In this document: positions 35,136 through 44,580 of the stretch, one piece after another
Position numbering within the stretch: the first letter of the stretch is position 1
Layout: each line of letters starts with the position of its first letter
Program-made: the position numbers and the translations under genes
Source: Flavimarina sp. Hel_I_48
GTDB taxonomy: Bacteria; Bacteroidota; Bacteroidia; Flavobacteriales; Flavobacteriaceae
Direction of reading: 5' to 3'
DNA: 64,000 nucleotides
Assembly (NCBI RefSeq): GCF_000733945.1
Contig: NZ_JPOL01000002.1
Location: 878,001-942,000, forward strand
Notes under the pieces: model-generated
Seen by the model: the letters and a program-made list of their open reading frames with translations, nothing else
Database searches by the model: none
Told to the model about the DNA's origin: nothing

Positions 35136-36155
35136 TTATTGCAAATCCAGATTCAATCCAAAAAAGCCAGAACTTGCAGCACTGTTGTAGCGGGCATAGC
35201 TGTAACTAAGACGCAATTTATTAAACTTGATCGAAAAACCTGCACTTAGCCCGGCAAAACTGCGTTGATCTACAATACGCAATTCCTCTCCCCGCCTAAA
35301 ATTATAGCCCAACCGAATATTAAAACCACCTTCCGGAAACAATTCTGCACCCAGGATAGTATGCCGAAAAACATTATCCACGAAATTGATGTCCTCCCCG
35401 GTTTCATTGCCTTCAAGATCCTGTGTTATCCTGGCGGAATTCTGAAAAGCGATATTCCACAGTTGTAAATTTTCAAAGGTAAGATGCCAGCGTACAGGAA
35501 CCCGTGGCAGGCGCTGGGAAAAGCCAAGATCAACCTCTAGCGGAAGACTTTCGCGTATCGCATCGTAGGTGGTAATCTGCGTACCTATATTGCGAACCAC
35601 CGCACCAATATTAAGTTTCAGATCATCATTGACATATATAATCCCCAAATCTGCCGCGACCCCCAGGGAAGTAAATTCCTCTAATTTTGAGGATATAAAT
35701 TTTGCATTGGCACCTACATAAAAATCTGAATACGGTATGTTATACGCATAGCCCAAGGACACAGCGACTTCCCCCCCACTAAAATCCCCGGTAGAAACCC
35801 CGCTCTCATCATAACCGTCAAAGTTGCCATAATTGATGTAGGTCACCCCGGCATGAATCACTTGTGTTCGGCGATCATAGAGATAGGCATAACTGGCACT
35901 TCCATAATTTACATCTGCTAAATAATTGACGTAATTCAGGGAAAGTTGATTATCCATTTCCGCATTGATCGTTGCGGGGTTGAATAAAGCAGATGTGGGA
36001 TCGTAACTGTAATCTGTAAGTACTTTACCGCCCAGTGCAGCCTGTTTTGGCGATGACACCAGGTTTAAAAATTGATACGTGTCCCTACCGCCCAATTGTG
36101 CCCATACCGTTGTGGTGCCTAAAAAAAGCATTACAAACGGTAAAAATTTAAGCAT
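35136..36155 (-). CDS. porQ: Type IX secretion system protein PorQ
   Basis: 339 aa with a signal peptide ending at VWAQ (residue 19). The mature protein starts LGGRDTYQFLNLVSSPKQAA, followed by LGGKVLTDYSYDPTSALFNP, which matches PorQ/PorV-like outer-membrane beta-barrels of the FadL type; the C-terminal half is barrel-like and ends in an aromatic-rich SGFFGLNLDLQ. PorQ is a component of the T9SS through which Bacteroidetes export CTD-tagged proteins. The place next to lon and cmk is a common flavobacterial arrangement as I recall it. Other T9SS genes are not in this window. Confidence 0.88.
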   Translation of the reverse strand: MLKFLPFVMLFLGTTTVWAQLGGRDTYQFLNLVSSPKQAALGGKVLTDYSYDPTSALFNPATINAEMDNQLSLNYVNYLADVNYGSASYAYLYDRRTQVIHAGVTYINYGNFDGYDESGVSTGDFSGGEVAVSLGYAYNIPYSDFYVGANAKFISSKLEEFTSLGVAADLGIIYVNDDLKLNIGAVVRNIGTQITTYDAIRESLPLEVDLGFSQRLPRVPVRWHLTFENLQLWNIAFQNSARITQDLEGNETGEDINFVDNVFRHTILGAELFPEGGFNIRLGYNFRRGEELRIVDQRSFAGLSAGFSIKFNKLRLSYSYARYNSAASSGFFGLNLDLQ

Positions 36156-36218
36156 AACTAGCAGCGGGTTAGGATCATTTAGAAAACGGTTACAAGTTTA
36201 CTTTATTTCAGGGGATTA

Positions 36219-36255
36219 AAAAACCCGGAACATCTTGTGGATAGTCCGGGTTTTT
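36219..36255 (-). terminator. Intrinsic terminator of lon
   Basis: An 11-bp stem AAAAACCCGGA/TCCGGGTTTTT (36219-36229 with 36245-36255) with a 15-nt loop, 37 bp beyond the lon stop. On the minus strand the T run continues to TTTTTTAATCC. Confidence 0.9.
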
Positions 36256-36291
36256 GACCGAAAATTAGTATAAAAACAATGTTTTCTAGTA

Positions 36292-38742
36292 TTACAAGAT
36301 CTTTGGGTTTTTTACTTTTTCTTTTGTAAGTGCGATTTCAAGTACTTCGCTCATATCGTTCACGTAGTGAAACTTAAGTCCCTTAAGATATTCTTGCTTA
36401 ATCTCTTTTATGTCACGCTCGTTTTCTTTGCACATCATAATTTCCTTGATGCGTGCCCTTTTTGCGGCAAGGATTTTCTCCTTGATTCCGCCTACGGGAA
36501 GTACTTTTCCACGAAGGGTGATTTCACCGGTCATCGCGATATCTTTTTTCACTTTGCGCTGCGTGAACAATGACACTAATGACGTCAGCATCGTAATTCC
36601 CGCACTTGGTCCATCTTTAGGGGTTGCTCCTTCCGGCACGTGAATATGTACATTGTACTTTTCAAAAATACCTGGATCAAGGCCAATCTCTTCCGCGTTG
36701 CTCTTAATGTATTCCATGGCAATGGTGGCGCTTTCTTTCATCACCTTCCCCAGGTTACCTGTAATATTAAGGTTCCCTTTCCCTTTAGAAAGGATGGATT
36801 CTATAAAAAGAATATCACCACCTACCTGTGTCCAGGCAAGCCCGGTAACTACACCGGCAACGTCATTGTTCTCATATTTATCGCGTTCCATTTTAGGAGA
36901 ACCCAATACATCCATAATTTCGGTTGGTGTGATTTTAGAGACATACTCCTCTTCCATCGCCAGGTTTTTGGCTGCGTAACGCACCATTTTTGCGATTTGT
37001 TTTTCCAGTCCACGCACGCCAGATTCTCGGGTATATCCTTCTACGATGCGCTCAAGATTGGGTTTGGATATTTTCAACTGGTCTTTTGCGACTCCATGTT
37101 CTTCCAATTGTTTGGGAAGCAAGTGACGTTTCGCTATTTCCACTTTTTCCTCAATGGTATAACCGGTGACATTTATGATTTCCATACGGTCGCGAAGCGC
37201 GGGCTGTATGGTATTCAGGTTGTTTGCGGTAGCGATAAACATAACTTTAGAAAGGTCAAATCCCATTTCTAAGAAGTTATCATGAAACTCGCTGTTTTGC
37301 TCAGGGTCCAATACTTCCAGCAACGCGGGAGAAGGATCCCCCTGATGGGAAGTATTCAATTTATCGATCTCATCCAGAACAAAAACAGGATTGCTCGTAC
37401 CCGCTTTTTTCAAACTCTGAATAATTCGGCCGGGCATGGCACCTATATACGTTTTACGGTGACCGCGAATTTCTGCCTCATCCCGCAGTCCGCCAAGGCT
37501 CATGCGTACATACTCGCGCCCCAGTGCTTCTGCGACAGATTTTCCCAAACTGGTTTTACCCACACCTGGAGGTCCGTACAGGCATAAAATGGGAGATTTC
37601 ATATCGTTCCGCAGTTTTAGCACGGCCAGATATTCTATGATTCGTCTTTTAACATCTTCCAGACCGTAGTGATCCCGATCTAAAATGCGTTGCGCACGTT
37701 TAAGATCAAATTTATCCTTGCTGAATTTGTTCCAGGGAAGATCTACAAAAAGATCAAGATAGTTGCGTTGGATACTGTATTCCGCAACCTGCGGATTCAT
37801 GCGCTGCATCTTCGATAACTCCTTATCAAAGTGCTTTTTGACCTTATCATCCCATTTTTTTGACTTCGCCTTCTCCCGTAGTTCGTCAAGCTCATCCTCC
37901 TGGGAAACACCGCCCAGTTCTTCCTGAATGGTTTTCATTTGCTGGTGCAGGAAATACTCCCGCTGTTGCTGACTCATATCGTTGTGCACGCGGCTCTGAA
38001 TATCGTTGCGCAGCTCTAGTTTCTGCATTTCGGTATTCATATGGCGCAAGGTCTGCATAGCACGTTCCTGCAGGTCATTGATCTCCAGTAATTTTTGTTT
38101 TTCCTCCACATTGAGGCTCATGTTTGAGCTTACAAAATTGATAAGGAACGAATTACTCTCTATGTTCTTGATCGCAAAACCGGCCTCACTGGGAATGTTA
38201 GGGGATTCCTTAATGATCTTAAGCGCCTGTTCCTTGATGGAATCTATTATCGCACCAAACTCTTTACTGTCTTCAGCGGGCCGCGCTTCTGGAACTTCGC
38301 GTACGGTGGCAACAAGATAGGGCTTTTCGGTAATTACCTCAGCAACACTAAAACGCTTTTTACCTTGAATGATAACGGTCACGTTACCATCAGGCATTTT
38401 TAGCACACGCAAAATACGTGCGACCACCCCAATGGAATTGATATCCTCAGGACCGGGGTTTTCTACATTTTCATCTTTTTGTGAAACTACGCCTATAATC
38501 TTATTGCCTTTATTCGCCTGGTTGATCAATTCAATAGACATATCGCGGCCAGCGGTAATGGGTATCACCACCCCGGGAAAAAGCACAGTATTGCGCAAAG
38601 GCAATATGGGAAGGGTTTCTGGTAGTTCTTCACGGTTTATTTCATCTTCATCTTCTGGTGTCATCAACGGGATCAATTCTGCATCTCCATCAAAGTCCTG
38701 CAATGACAAACTGTCAATATCTGTAAATTTTGTTCTAGCCAT
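36292..38742 (-). CDS. lon: ATP-dependent protease Lon
   Basis: 816 aa from the ATG at 38742 (MARTKFTD), the start I prefer: the open frame runs 13 codons further up, but that extra stretch ([13 protein letters not shown]) is unlike Lon N-termini. The substrate-binding N-terminal domain has [19 protein letters not shown]. The AAA+ module has Walker [14 protein letters not shown] and Walker [11 protein letters not shown]. The Ser-Lys protease domain has [10 protein letters not shown] (catalytic Ser) and the downstream [13 protein letters not shown] (catalytic Lys). The protein is cytosolic and degrades damaged and regulatory proteins. No heat-shock-type promoter motif is evident upstream. Confidence 0.97.
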   Translation of the reverse strand: MARTKFTDIDSLSLQDFDGDAELIPLMTPEDEDEINREELPETLPILPLRNTVLFPGVVIPITAGRDMSIELINQANKGNKIIGVVSQKDENVENPGPEDINSIGVVARILRVLKMPDGNVTVIIQGKKRFSVAEVITEKPYLVATVREVPEARPAEDSKEFGAIIDSIKEQALKIIKESPNIPSEAGFAIKNIESNSFLINFVSSNMSLNVEEKQKLLEINDLQERAMQTLRHMNTEMQKLELRNDIQSRVHNDMSQQQREYFLHQQMKTIQEELGGVSQEDELDELREKAKSKKWDDKVKKHFDKELSKMQRMNPQVAEYSIQRNYLDLFVDLPWNKFSKDKFDLKRAQRILDRDHYGLEDVKRRIIEYLAVLKLRNDMKSPILCLYGPPGVGKTSLGKSVAEALGREYVRMSLGGLRDEAEIRGHRKTYIGAMPGRIIQSLKKAGTSNPVFVLDEIDKLNTSHQGDPSPALLEVLDPEQNSEFHDNFLEMGFDLSKVMFIATANNLNTIQPALRDRMEIINVTGYTIEEKVEIAKRHLLPKQLEEHGVAKDQLKISKPNLERIVEGYTRESGVRGLEKQIAKMVRYAAKNLAMEEEYVSKITPTEIMDVLGSPKMERDKYENNDVAGVVTGLAWTQVGGDILFIESILSKGKGNLNITGNLGKVMKESATIAMEYIKSNAEEIGLDPGIFEKYNVHIHVPEGATPKDGPSAGITMLTSLVSLFTQRKVKKDIAMTGEITLRGKVLPVGGIKEKILAAKRARIKEIMMCKENERDIKEIKQEYLKGLKFHYVNDMSEVLEIALTKEKVKNPKIL

Positions 38743-38955
38743 ATAATTATAACGCCACTCTGTCACAAAGCTAAAAACCATGTGAAGGGCGGTCTTTTAA
38801 GGGTTTTTCAATCTATTTCAGCATTTGCGATGCTCAAGGGCATCTTACTGAGCTTATTTATTACTAATGTTCAATCACTATGCCAGCCTAGATATTATGG
38901 GCTTTCTTCCGCCTTGAGCAAAAAATAAATTTTATAAACTGTAACAAAAGGTAAA

Positions 38956-39537
38956 TTGTCCCATCTCTATAAAGAAACCATATTAAAATTGACGCTAACA
39001 CACCTTGATATTGAAGTCCTTTTGCAGCGTTGCCTTAATAAAGAACAGGCGGCGCAGTTAGAAGTTTACGATCGCTATTATAAAGCGATGTACAATACTT
39101 CACTGCGCATTGTCAAGGATAGCGCAGAGGCGGAAGATGTCATGCAGGAGTCATTCCTTATCGCTTTTACAAAGCTGGAAACATTTAAGGGTGAAGCAAG
39201 TTTTGGTAGTTGGCTCAAACGCATTGTTGTAAACACAAGTATCAGCGCCTATCGTAAAAAACTTCGCCTGGCGGAAGTACCGCTTGACAACAGCCTCTAC
39301 AAACTGGAGGATGAACCTGCGGCAACGCCCTGCGACACCAGTGTATTAGAGGTGCAACAGGTAATGAATAGCATGAACGCGCTTAAGGAGAATTACCGTA
39401 TTGTCCTCAGCCTCCACCTCATCGAAGGTTATGATTATAAAGAAGTAAGTGCCATTTTAAAAATAAGTTACGCCAATTGCAGAACGATGATATCCCGGGC
39501 AAAAGAAAGCCTGAGAAACAAACTGGCCACCAGCTAA
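38956..39537 (+). CDS. ECF-type RNA polymerase sigma factor
   Basis: 193 aa if the TTG at 38956 is used, preceded by AAAAGG at a suitable distance; a second TTG at 38989 (LTLTHLDIEVL) gives an N-terminus closer to related proteins, so the start is unsure. Region 2: YKAMYNTSLRIVKDSAEAED, VMQESFLIAFTKLETFKG, SWLKRIVVNTSISAYRKK. Region 4: LKENYRIVLSLHLIEGYDYK and ISYANCRTMISRAKESLRNK. It heads an operon with a membrane-anchored protein and two putative adhesins, in a common flavobacterial arrangement. Not closely similar to the ECF factor at 26140. Confidence 0.93.
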   Translation: MSHLYKETILKLTLTHLDIEVLLQRCLNKEQAAQLEVYDRYYKAMYNTSLRIVKDSAEAEDVMQESFLIAFTKLETFKGEASFGSWLKRIVVNTSISAYRKKLRLAEVPLDNSLYKLEDEPAATPCDTSVLEVQQVMNSMNALKENYRIVLSLHLIEGYDYKEVSAILKISYANCRTMISRAKESLRNKLATS

Positions 39538-39564
39538 AAAAGCTCAAAGAATTAAAATAATGCC

Positions 39565-40119
39565 ATGGAAAAAGAAAATATAGAAGATTGGTTTAACGGC
39601 CAAAAGGAAGATTGCTGGGATCTGGCAGATCCAAAAAATGGCCATAGGGAGCGATTTATGACCAAATTAGGCCAAAAAACGGATGAAAACAGGACAATTA
39701 GCATGCGTTTCTGGTGGAAACCACTGGCCGTGGCAGCTTCCCTCGTATTTATCGTGATGTTATCCTTAATAAAAAACAACAGTGCGACAAGTAAAGAACT
39801 TGCCGCGGTTTCCCCACAAATGGAAGAAACGCAGGACTTCTTTAGCGCAGCAATCGCCAGCGAATTGTACAAGGTTAAAGAACGGCGCAGCCCCGAAAAT
39901 AAAAAACTGATAGACGATGCACTAACCCAACTCAATACACTGGAACTAAATTACACACAACTAAAAAAAGACCTTTCAGAAAGTGGGGAAGACAAACGCG
40001 TGATCTATGCCATGATCACAAACTTTCAAATGCGAATTGACCTGTTGAAAGAAGTCATGATACAACTGGATGAAAAAGAACACTTAAAAAACAAAAAAGA
40101 TGAGAAACAGCTATTTTAA
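39565..40119 (+). CDS. Putative membrane-anchored anti-sigma-like protein
   Basis: 184 aa. A cytosolic N-terminal part of about 47 residues, rich in charged residues (MEKENIEDWFNGQKEDCWDL), precedes one membrane helix (FWWKPLAVAASLVFIVMLSL), and the periplasmic part of about 115 residues is predicted to be helical and coiled-coil-like (VIYAMITNFQMRIDLLKEVM, IQLDEKEHL). No known domain is recognised. It lies 27 bp after the sigma gene and overlaps the next gene by 20 bp. The layout suits an anti-sigma factor, but that is inference. Confidence 0.7.
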   Translation: MEKENIEDWFNGQKEDCWDLADPKNGHRERFMTKLGQKTDENRTISMRFWWKPLAVAASLVFIVMLSLIKNNSATSKELAAVSPQMEETQDFFSAAIASELYKVKERRSPENKKLIDDALTQLNTLELNYTQLKKDLSESGEDKRVIYAMITNFQMRIDLLKEVMIQLDEKEHLKNKKDEKQLF

Positions 40120-41203
40120 AACACTTTTACTGGTGTTTATGACCACAATAGTATTTGCGAACACCTTTGCTTCAAATGGTATAAAGGGCCGCTATACTAA
40201 GGAAAAAACGATTAAAAAAGAATATAATGTAAATGCGGATGCGCTTTTAAAAATAACAAACAGCTACGGAAATCTCAATATTACCAGCTGGAATGAAAAC
40301 CGCATAGAAATTACCGTCGTCGTCACCACAGATGGTAACAATGAGGAACAGGTACTGCGCAAACTTGATGAAATTGATGTTTTATTTGAGGCGAGTTCCC
40401 AACAGGTCATGGCAGAAACAAAATTTAAAAGGGAAAGCCAATCGTGGTGGAGCAGTTTGACTTCAAGCATTTCCAACAACAATGTAAACATGGAAATCAA
40501 TTACACCGTTAAAATGCCTATCACAAATTCCGTGGACCTCAACAATGATTACGGTGGCATTTATCTGAACAAATTAAAAGGAAGGGCTGCTATTTCCTGT
40601 GACTATGGTCATTTGGAAGTGGGTGAACTGCTCGCTGACAATAATATGCTGCGCTTTGATTATACAAACAACACCACCATTGGCTTTATGAAAAGCGGTA
40701 AGATCAACGCAGATTATTCCTCATTTACCATAGAGAAGGGCGGGGAAATTGAACTTAGCGCAGATTACACAAAATCTACCTTTAACAGCCTAAAATCACT
40801 CCGTTTTACCTGTGATTATGGCAATTTAGATATAGATCAGATAGGCGCTATTGACGGTAGCGGTGATTACCTGTCCTTAAGAATGGGGCGTGTAAGTGGC
40901 GACGTAGACCTCAGCGCAGATTATGGCTCCATAAAAATAAGCGAACTCACTGCTGACGCAGGAAATGTCAATATTAATACAGATTATGCAAACATACGCC
41001 TGGGGTATGCACAAGACTATCATTTCAACTTTACCATTTCCCTTGAATATGCCGGCCTATCAGGAGAAGAGGAGTTCGATATGGTGACCAGGCGTATAGA
41101 ATCTTCAAATAAATATTACAAAGGAAATTATGGAGGGGCAAATGCGGAAAATAATATTACCATTAGTTCAGAATACGGTGGAGTAACTTTCGAAAAAAAA
41201 TAA
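40100..41203 (+). CDS. DUF4097-family putative adhesin
   Basis: 367 aa with a signal peptide (about residues 1-24, ending near TFAS). The mature protein is a right-handed beta-helix candidate with many short recurring motifs, e.g. NDYGGIYLNKLKGRAAIS, CDYGHLEVGELLADN, ADYSSFTIEKGGEIELSADY, CDYGNLDIDQIGAI, ADYGSIKISELTAD: a DYG/DYS step recurs about every 20-25 residues. DUF4097 proteins are annotated as putative adhesins without a proven role. It is translationally linked to the upstream anti-sigma-like gene (20-bp overlap) and precedes a DUF2807 gene by 33 bp. Confidence 0.85.
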   Translation: MRNSYFKTLLLVFMTTIVFANTFASNGIKGRYTKEKTIKKEYNVNADALLKITNSYGNLNITSWNENRIEITVVVTTDGNNEEQVLRKLDEIDVLFEASSQQVMAETKFKRESQSWWSSLTSSISNNNVNMEINYTVKMPITNSVDLNNDYGGIYLNKLKGRAAISCDYGHLEVGELLADNNMLRFDYTNNTTIGFMKSGKINADYSSFTIEKGGEIELSADYTKSTFNSLKSLRFTCDYGNLDIDQIGAIDGSGDYLSLRMGRVSGDVDLSADYGSIKISELTADAGNVNINTDYANIRLGYAQDYHFNFTISLEYAGLSGEEEFDMVTRRIESSNKYYKGNYGGANAENNITISSEYGGVTFEKK

Positions 41204-41236
41204 ACCAATCAATAACCAACAAAAATTATCAAAATC

Positions 41237-41962
41237 ATGAAAAAATTACTATTTATTTTCCTTGCCATAGGACTTTCTACTGCGGCGCATGCACAATGGG
41301 GCTCAAAAAAAGTTGAAGGTAATGGCTCGATGACACAGACCACCCGTGAATTAGGCTCTTATGATGCCGTACATGTAGCAGGATTTTTTGATGTATTTCT
41401 TGTTGCCGGAGAAGAGGGAACCGTCAAACTGGAAGGTGAAAGCAACCTACTGGATCATGTTATTACCGAAGTAAAAGGAAATGTATTGCGCATAGAAATT
41501 GAAGACCGTATGAACCTCCAGCCCAGCAATAACAAAACAATTACGGTAACCGTCCCTTTTAAAGAACTCAGCGAAGTTAACCTATCGGGTTCTGGTGATG
41601 TGGTGGCCAGGGACCCTATTGTCATATCTACTTTTTCAACCGCATTATCAGGTAGCGGTGACATCATTCTTGAAGTAAACGCCACAAATGTTGAAGCAAA
41701 CTTAAGGGGTTCTGGTGATCTTACGTTAAAAGGCACGGCGCAAAAAGTGGAATTAGACCTGCGCGGTAGCGGGGATATTCATGCCAGTGATCTAAGCGCC
41801 ACTGATGCAGATGCGAGTATTGCGGGGTCTGGAGACATCAGTTTACATTGCGATGGCGGTAAATTAAAGGCCAGGATTACAGGATCTGGAGATATTGAAT
41901 ATTCGGGCAAACCTTCACAAGAAGATAGCAGCGTAGTGGGATCTGGAAGTATTTCAAATTGA
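41237..41962 (+). CDS. Head-GIN-domain (DUF2807) repeat protein
   Basis: 241 aa with a signal peptide (cleavage near AHAQ, residue 20). The N-terminal part carries the head-GIN pattern (SYDAVHVAGFFDVFLVAGE). Seven beta-helix turns follow, each with a Gly-Ser-Gly-Asp core: LSGSGDVVARD, LSGSGDIILE, LRGSGDLTLKG, LRGSGDIHASD, IAGSGDISLH, ITGSGDIEYS and a final VVGSGSISN. Turns are spaced about 17-20 residues. It is last in the ECF operon, shares the repeat-built style of the DUF4097 protein before it, and is presumably exported to the periplasm or surface. No ligand is known. Confidence 0.9.
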   Translation: MKKLLFIFLAIGLSTAAHAQWGSKKVEGNGSMTQTTRELGSYDAVHVAGFFDVFLVAGEEGTVKLEGESNLLDHVITEVKGNVLRIEIEDRMNLQPSNNKTITVTVPFKELSEVNLSGSGDVVARDPIVISTFSTALSGSGDIILEVNATNVEANLRGSGDLTLKGTAQKVELDLRGSGDIHASDLSATDADASIAGSGDISLHCDGGKLKARITGSGDIEYSGKPSQEDSSVVGSGSISN

Positions 41963-42070
41963 TTTCTATAAGTGCTTAGGTTTTCAACAAGAAAACTTAG
42001 GGAAATCATAGTACTTCGCTAAATTTAAACCCAACGGAGCTAATCTTTGGAAAGAGAAATTGACCACAAC

Positions 42071-42130
42071 AAACCTACATGAGGACTGAACTACTTTACT
42101 TTACCGTACGAGAATTTCTCATGTAGGTTT
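42071..42130. terminator. Long-loop inverted repeat between convergent genes
   Basis: A perfect 13-bp inverted repeat AAACCTACATGAG/CTCATGTAGGTTT (42071-42083 with 42118-42130) with a 34-nt loop. It is in the convergent gap between the DUF2807 gene and the MFS gene, and the plus strand continues TATTTG, only moderately T-rich. It could be a bidirectional terminator, or another structured element. Confidence 0.5.
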
Positions 42131-42215
42131 TATTTGCTTTAAGTTTATTTGAAAAATGCCTTACATTTTCCGCAGGACTACTTCAAGGCAAAGACTTTTA
42201 TTGTCTATTTTGAGC

Positions 42216-43544
42216 TTATTCTGTTCTTAACCTTTTACGTGGGACGAAAAACAGCAGGACCAATCCTGCAATAAAAAAGACAATAAAAAACAGGATCGCA
42301 TACCGAATGCTACCGGTAAGCTGTGCCACAAAACCATAGCTGCTCATACCAATGACAATCCCTATTTTTTCGGACACGTCATAAAAGCTAAAATAGGATG
42401 CGGTGTCTTTTTCGCCCTCTGGGATCATTTTAGAATACGTGCTACGGGATAGGGATTGTACTCCGCCCATAACCAGGCCCACGAAAGCAGCAGTGATATA
42501 AAACTGCATGGGCGACGTTATGGTATAGGCATAAACACAAATACAAACCCATACAATATTGATCACTATAAGCGTCTGAATATTACCAAATCGCGCCGAG
42601 ATTTTTGCCGCGCCCCAGGCTCCTAAAATAGCGACCAATTGGATCAATAAAATACTCACGATAAGTCCAATGGTGCTATCGCTCGTACCCCAGTCCAACT
42701 CTTCAATACCAAAATAAACCGCAACGAGCATAATGGTCTGCACCGCCATACTGTACATAAAAAAAGCGCTTAAATACGTTCGCAGGGATTTGTTTGCCTT
42801 GATTTTAGTAAAGATTTTTCGTAGTTCCCTAAATCCGTTAAAAAGAACGTTTTTCGTTACTTTTTGTCTTGTATTCCCTTTAGGAAGATAATAATACGTG
42901 TATTGGCTAAAACCTATCCACCAGAGTCCGGTAAGTACAAAAGATAATCGCGTAGGCAGATCTTCACTCTCAAAACCGAAAGTATCATAAAATAAAATCA
43001 TTACCAGGCAGATTACCAGAAGTATCACACTCCCTAAATAACCCATTGAGAATCCTTTTGCACTGATGCGATCCTGCTGTTCTGGGAAAGCGATATCAGG
43101 CAAATAGGAATTATAAAAAACCAAACTGGCCCAGAAACCTATCAATGCGAGAAAATAGCATAACAATCCAAACCATAAATAGGTCATATCAAACCAAAAA
43201 AGACCGATGCAACTCAAGGCTCCCAGATAGCAGAAAAACTTCATAAAACCTTTCTTTTCCCCAGAATAATCTGCAATACCGCTCAATAATGGGCTTAATA
43301 TGGAAACCATCAGGAAAGCCGCTGCCGTCACGTAACTAATAAGCGTATCGTTGTTAAAATCAAAACCCAGAAAGTGTACCGTATCATTAATGATCTTTCC
43401 ATCGTCGTCGCGCACTACGGTAAGTGCCCCATAAAAAATGGGGAAAACCGCAGATGCGATCACAAGACTATAAACAGAATTTGCCCAGTCATAAAATGCC
43501 CACGCGTTGAGCAGTTTCTTATCGCCTTTAGGCAGATTTTCCAT
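42216..43544 (-). CDS. MFS transporter, UMF1/Atg22-like
   Basis: 442 aa with about 12 hydrophobic segments. The N-terminus LNAWAFYDWANSVYSLVIAS is the family mark of UMF1-type transporters related to fungal Atg22, and SRSTYSKMIPEGEKDTASYF with FYDVSEKIGIVIG follows the usual loop pattern of the sixth-eleventh helix region. Substrate unknown; sugars or amino acids have been proposed for such proteins. It is separate from the glucan genes downstream by more than 1 kb. Confidence 0.88.
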   Translation of the reverse strand: MENLPKGDKKLLNAWAFYDWANSVYSLVIASAVFPIFYGALTVVRDDDGKIINDTVHFLGFDFNNDTLISYVTAAAFLMVSILSPLLSGIADYSGEKKGFMKFFCYLGALSCIGLFWFDMTYLWFGLLCYFLALIGFWASLVFYNSYLPDIAFPEQQDRISAKGFSMGYLGSVILLVICLVMILFYDTFGFESEDLPTRLSFVLTGLWWIGFSQYTYYYLPKGNTRQKVTKNVLFNGFRELRKIFTKIKANKSLRTYLSAFFMYSMAVQTIMLVAVYFGIEELDWGTSDSTIGLIVSILLIQLVAILGAWGAAKISARFGNIQTLIVINIVWVCICVYAYTITSPMQFYITAAFVGLVMGGVQSLSRSTYSKMIPEGEKDTASYFSFYDVSEKIGIVIGMSSYGFVAQLTGSIRYAILFFIVFFIAGLVLLFFVPRKRLRTE

Positions 43545-43646
43545 AGTGGTAGTTAATTTTGTCCAAATCTATAGCTTTGCGTGCTATAATATTTAAAAAC
43601 CACATTATCTATCCGTAACTTTTTTAGCCATACGGAAATAAAAAAA

Positions 43647-43684
43647 ACCGTACAGAAGGAAGTATTATACATTCCCTGTACGGT
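43647..43684 (-). terminator. Intrinsic terminator of the M48 protease gene
   Basis: A 9-bp stem ACCGTACAG/CTGTACGGT (43647-43655 with 43676-43684) with an inner GGAA/TTCC extension; the minus strand continues into TTTTTTTATTTCC. It is 39 bp beyond the stop at 43723. Confidence 0.88.
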
Positions 43685-43722
43685 CTTATTCATCATTACG
43701 AAGTTGAATTACATATTAAAAC

Positions 43723-44541
43723 CTAACTTTTAAATGTAGTCACGCCAAATTTGGCAGCTTCTTGTTTTGCCCTTGGTACAAGTGCCGTGAGCGCTTGTAT
43801 CCTGGAAGCAGAAGAAGGGTGCGTGCTCATGATTTCCATAGGTTCCTGCCCGCCAGATTTGGCTTGCATTCTCTTCCACAATTCGGCCGCTTCCGCAGGA
43901 TCATAACCAGCGATGGCAGCTATGATTGTACCTATCTCATCTGCTTCTGACTCATGTTTTCGGCTAAAGGGAAGCATAAGGCCTACCTGACTCGCCGTAC
44001 CGTAGTATTGATTAAAAAGTTGCCCACTTTTTGAATCACCTAAAGCAAGGCCGCCGGCCAGGCCCACACCTTGTTGCACTTGTGAAGCGCTCATACGCTG
44101 GGCTCCATGATTTGCAAGTGCGTGTGCCAGTTCATGCCCCATCACCATTGCAAGTCCTGCTTCGTCACCCGTTATGGGAAGAATACCCGTATAGACTACG
44201 ATCTTGCCACCAGGCATACAGAATGCATTGGCCGCATCGTCCTTTACAAGGTTGTATTCCCATTTATAGTCTTTGAGATAGCCAGGGTAACCCAGTGCCG
44301 TTAAATAACGCTCTGCAGCAACGGCGATTTTTTCTCCAACTTGTTTTACCATACGAGATTCTGCCGTGCCAGTAACTACGTTATTTTCTGATAAAAACTG
44401 ATTGTACTGTTGAAAAGACATCGGGAACAACTCATCATTGCTAACGAAATTTAGAGTCTGCTTACCCGTAAACGGACTCGTTTTACAGCCACTCGCCATA
44501 AAAATCAAGGCAGCTATAAGTACTAATTTATTCATTTTCAT
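43723..44541 (-). CDS. M48-family metalloprotease lipoprotein
   Basis: 272 aa. Lipobox MASGC with Cys19, so membrane-anchored in the periplasm. The zinc motif HELAH at 136-140 lies in MVMGHELAHALANHGAQRMS; the third zinc ligand is in KHESEADEIG, Glu in the usual position. The size and layout are like BepA/LoiP-type Oma-1-related periplasmic proteases, which handle outer-membrane or lipoprotein quality control. It is single-gene with a terminator. Confidence 0.9.
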   Translation of the reverse strand: MKMNKLVLIAALIFMASGCKTSPFTGKQTLNFVSNDELFPMSFQQYNQFLSENNVVTGTAESRMVKQVGEKIAVAAERYLTALGYPGYLKDYKWEYNLVKDDAANAFCMPGGKIVVYTGILPITGDEAGLAMVMGHELAHALANHGAQRMSASQVQQGVGLAGGLALGDSKSGQLFNQYYGTASQVGLMLPFSRKHESEADEIGTIIAAIAGYDPAEAAELWKRMQAKSGGQEPMEIMSTHPSSASRIQALTALVPRAKQEAAKFGVTTFKS

Positions 44542-44580
44542 ATCTCTGATATTAGGGGTGAAATTTAATATAATTTGTAT

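Noticed and set aside
36640..37272. 210-codon plus-strand open frame
   Set aside because: It is the antisense shadow of lon; composition and content are not those of a protein gene.
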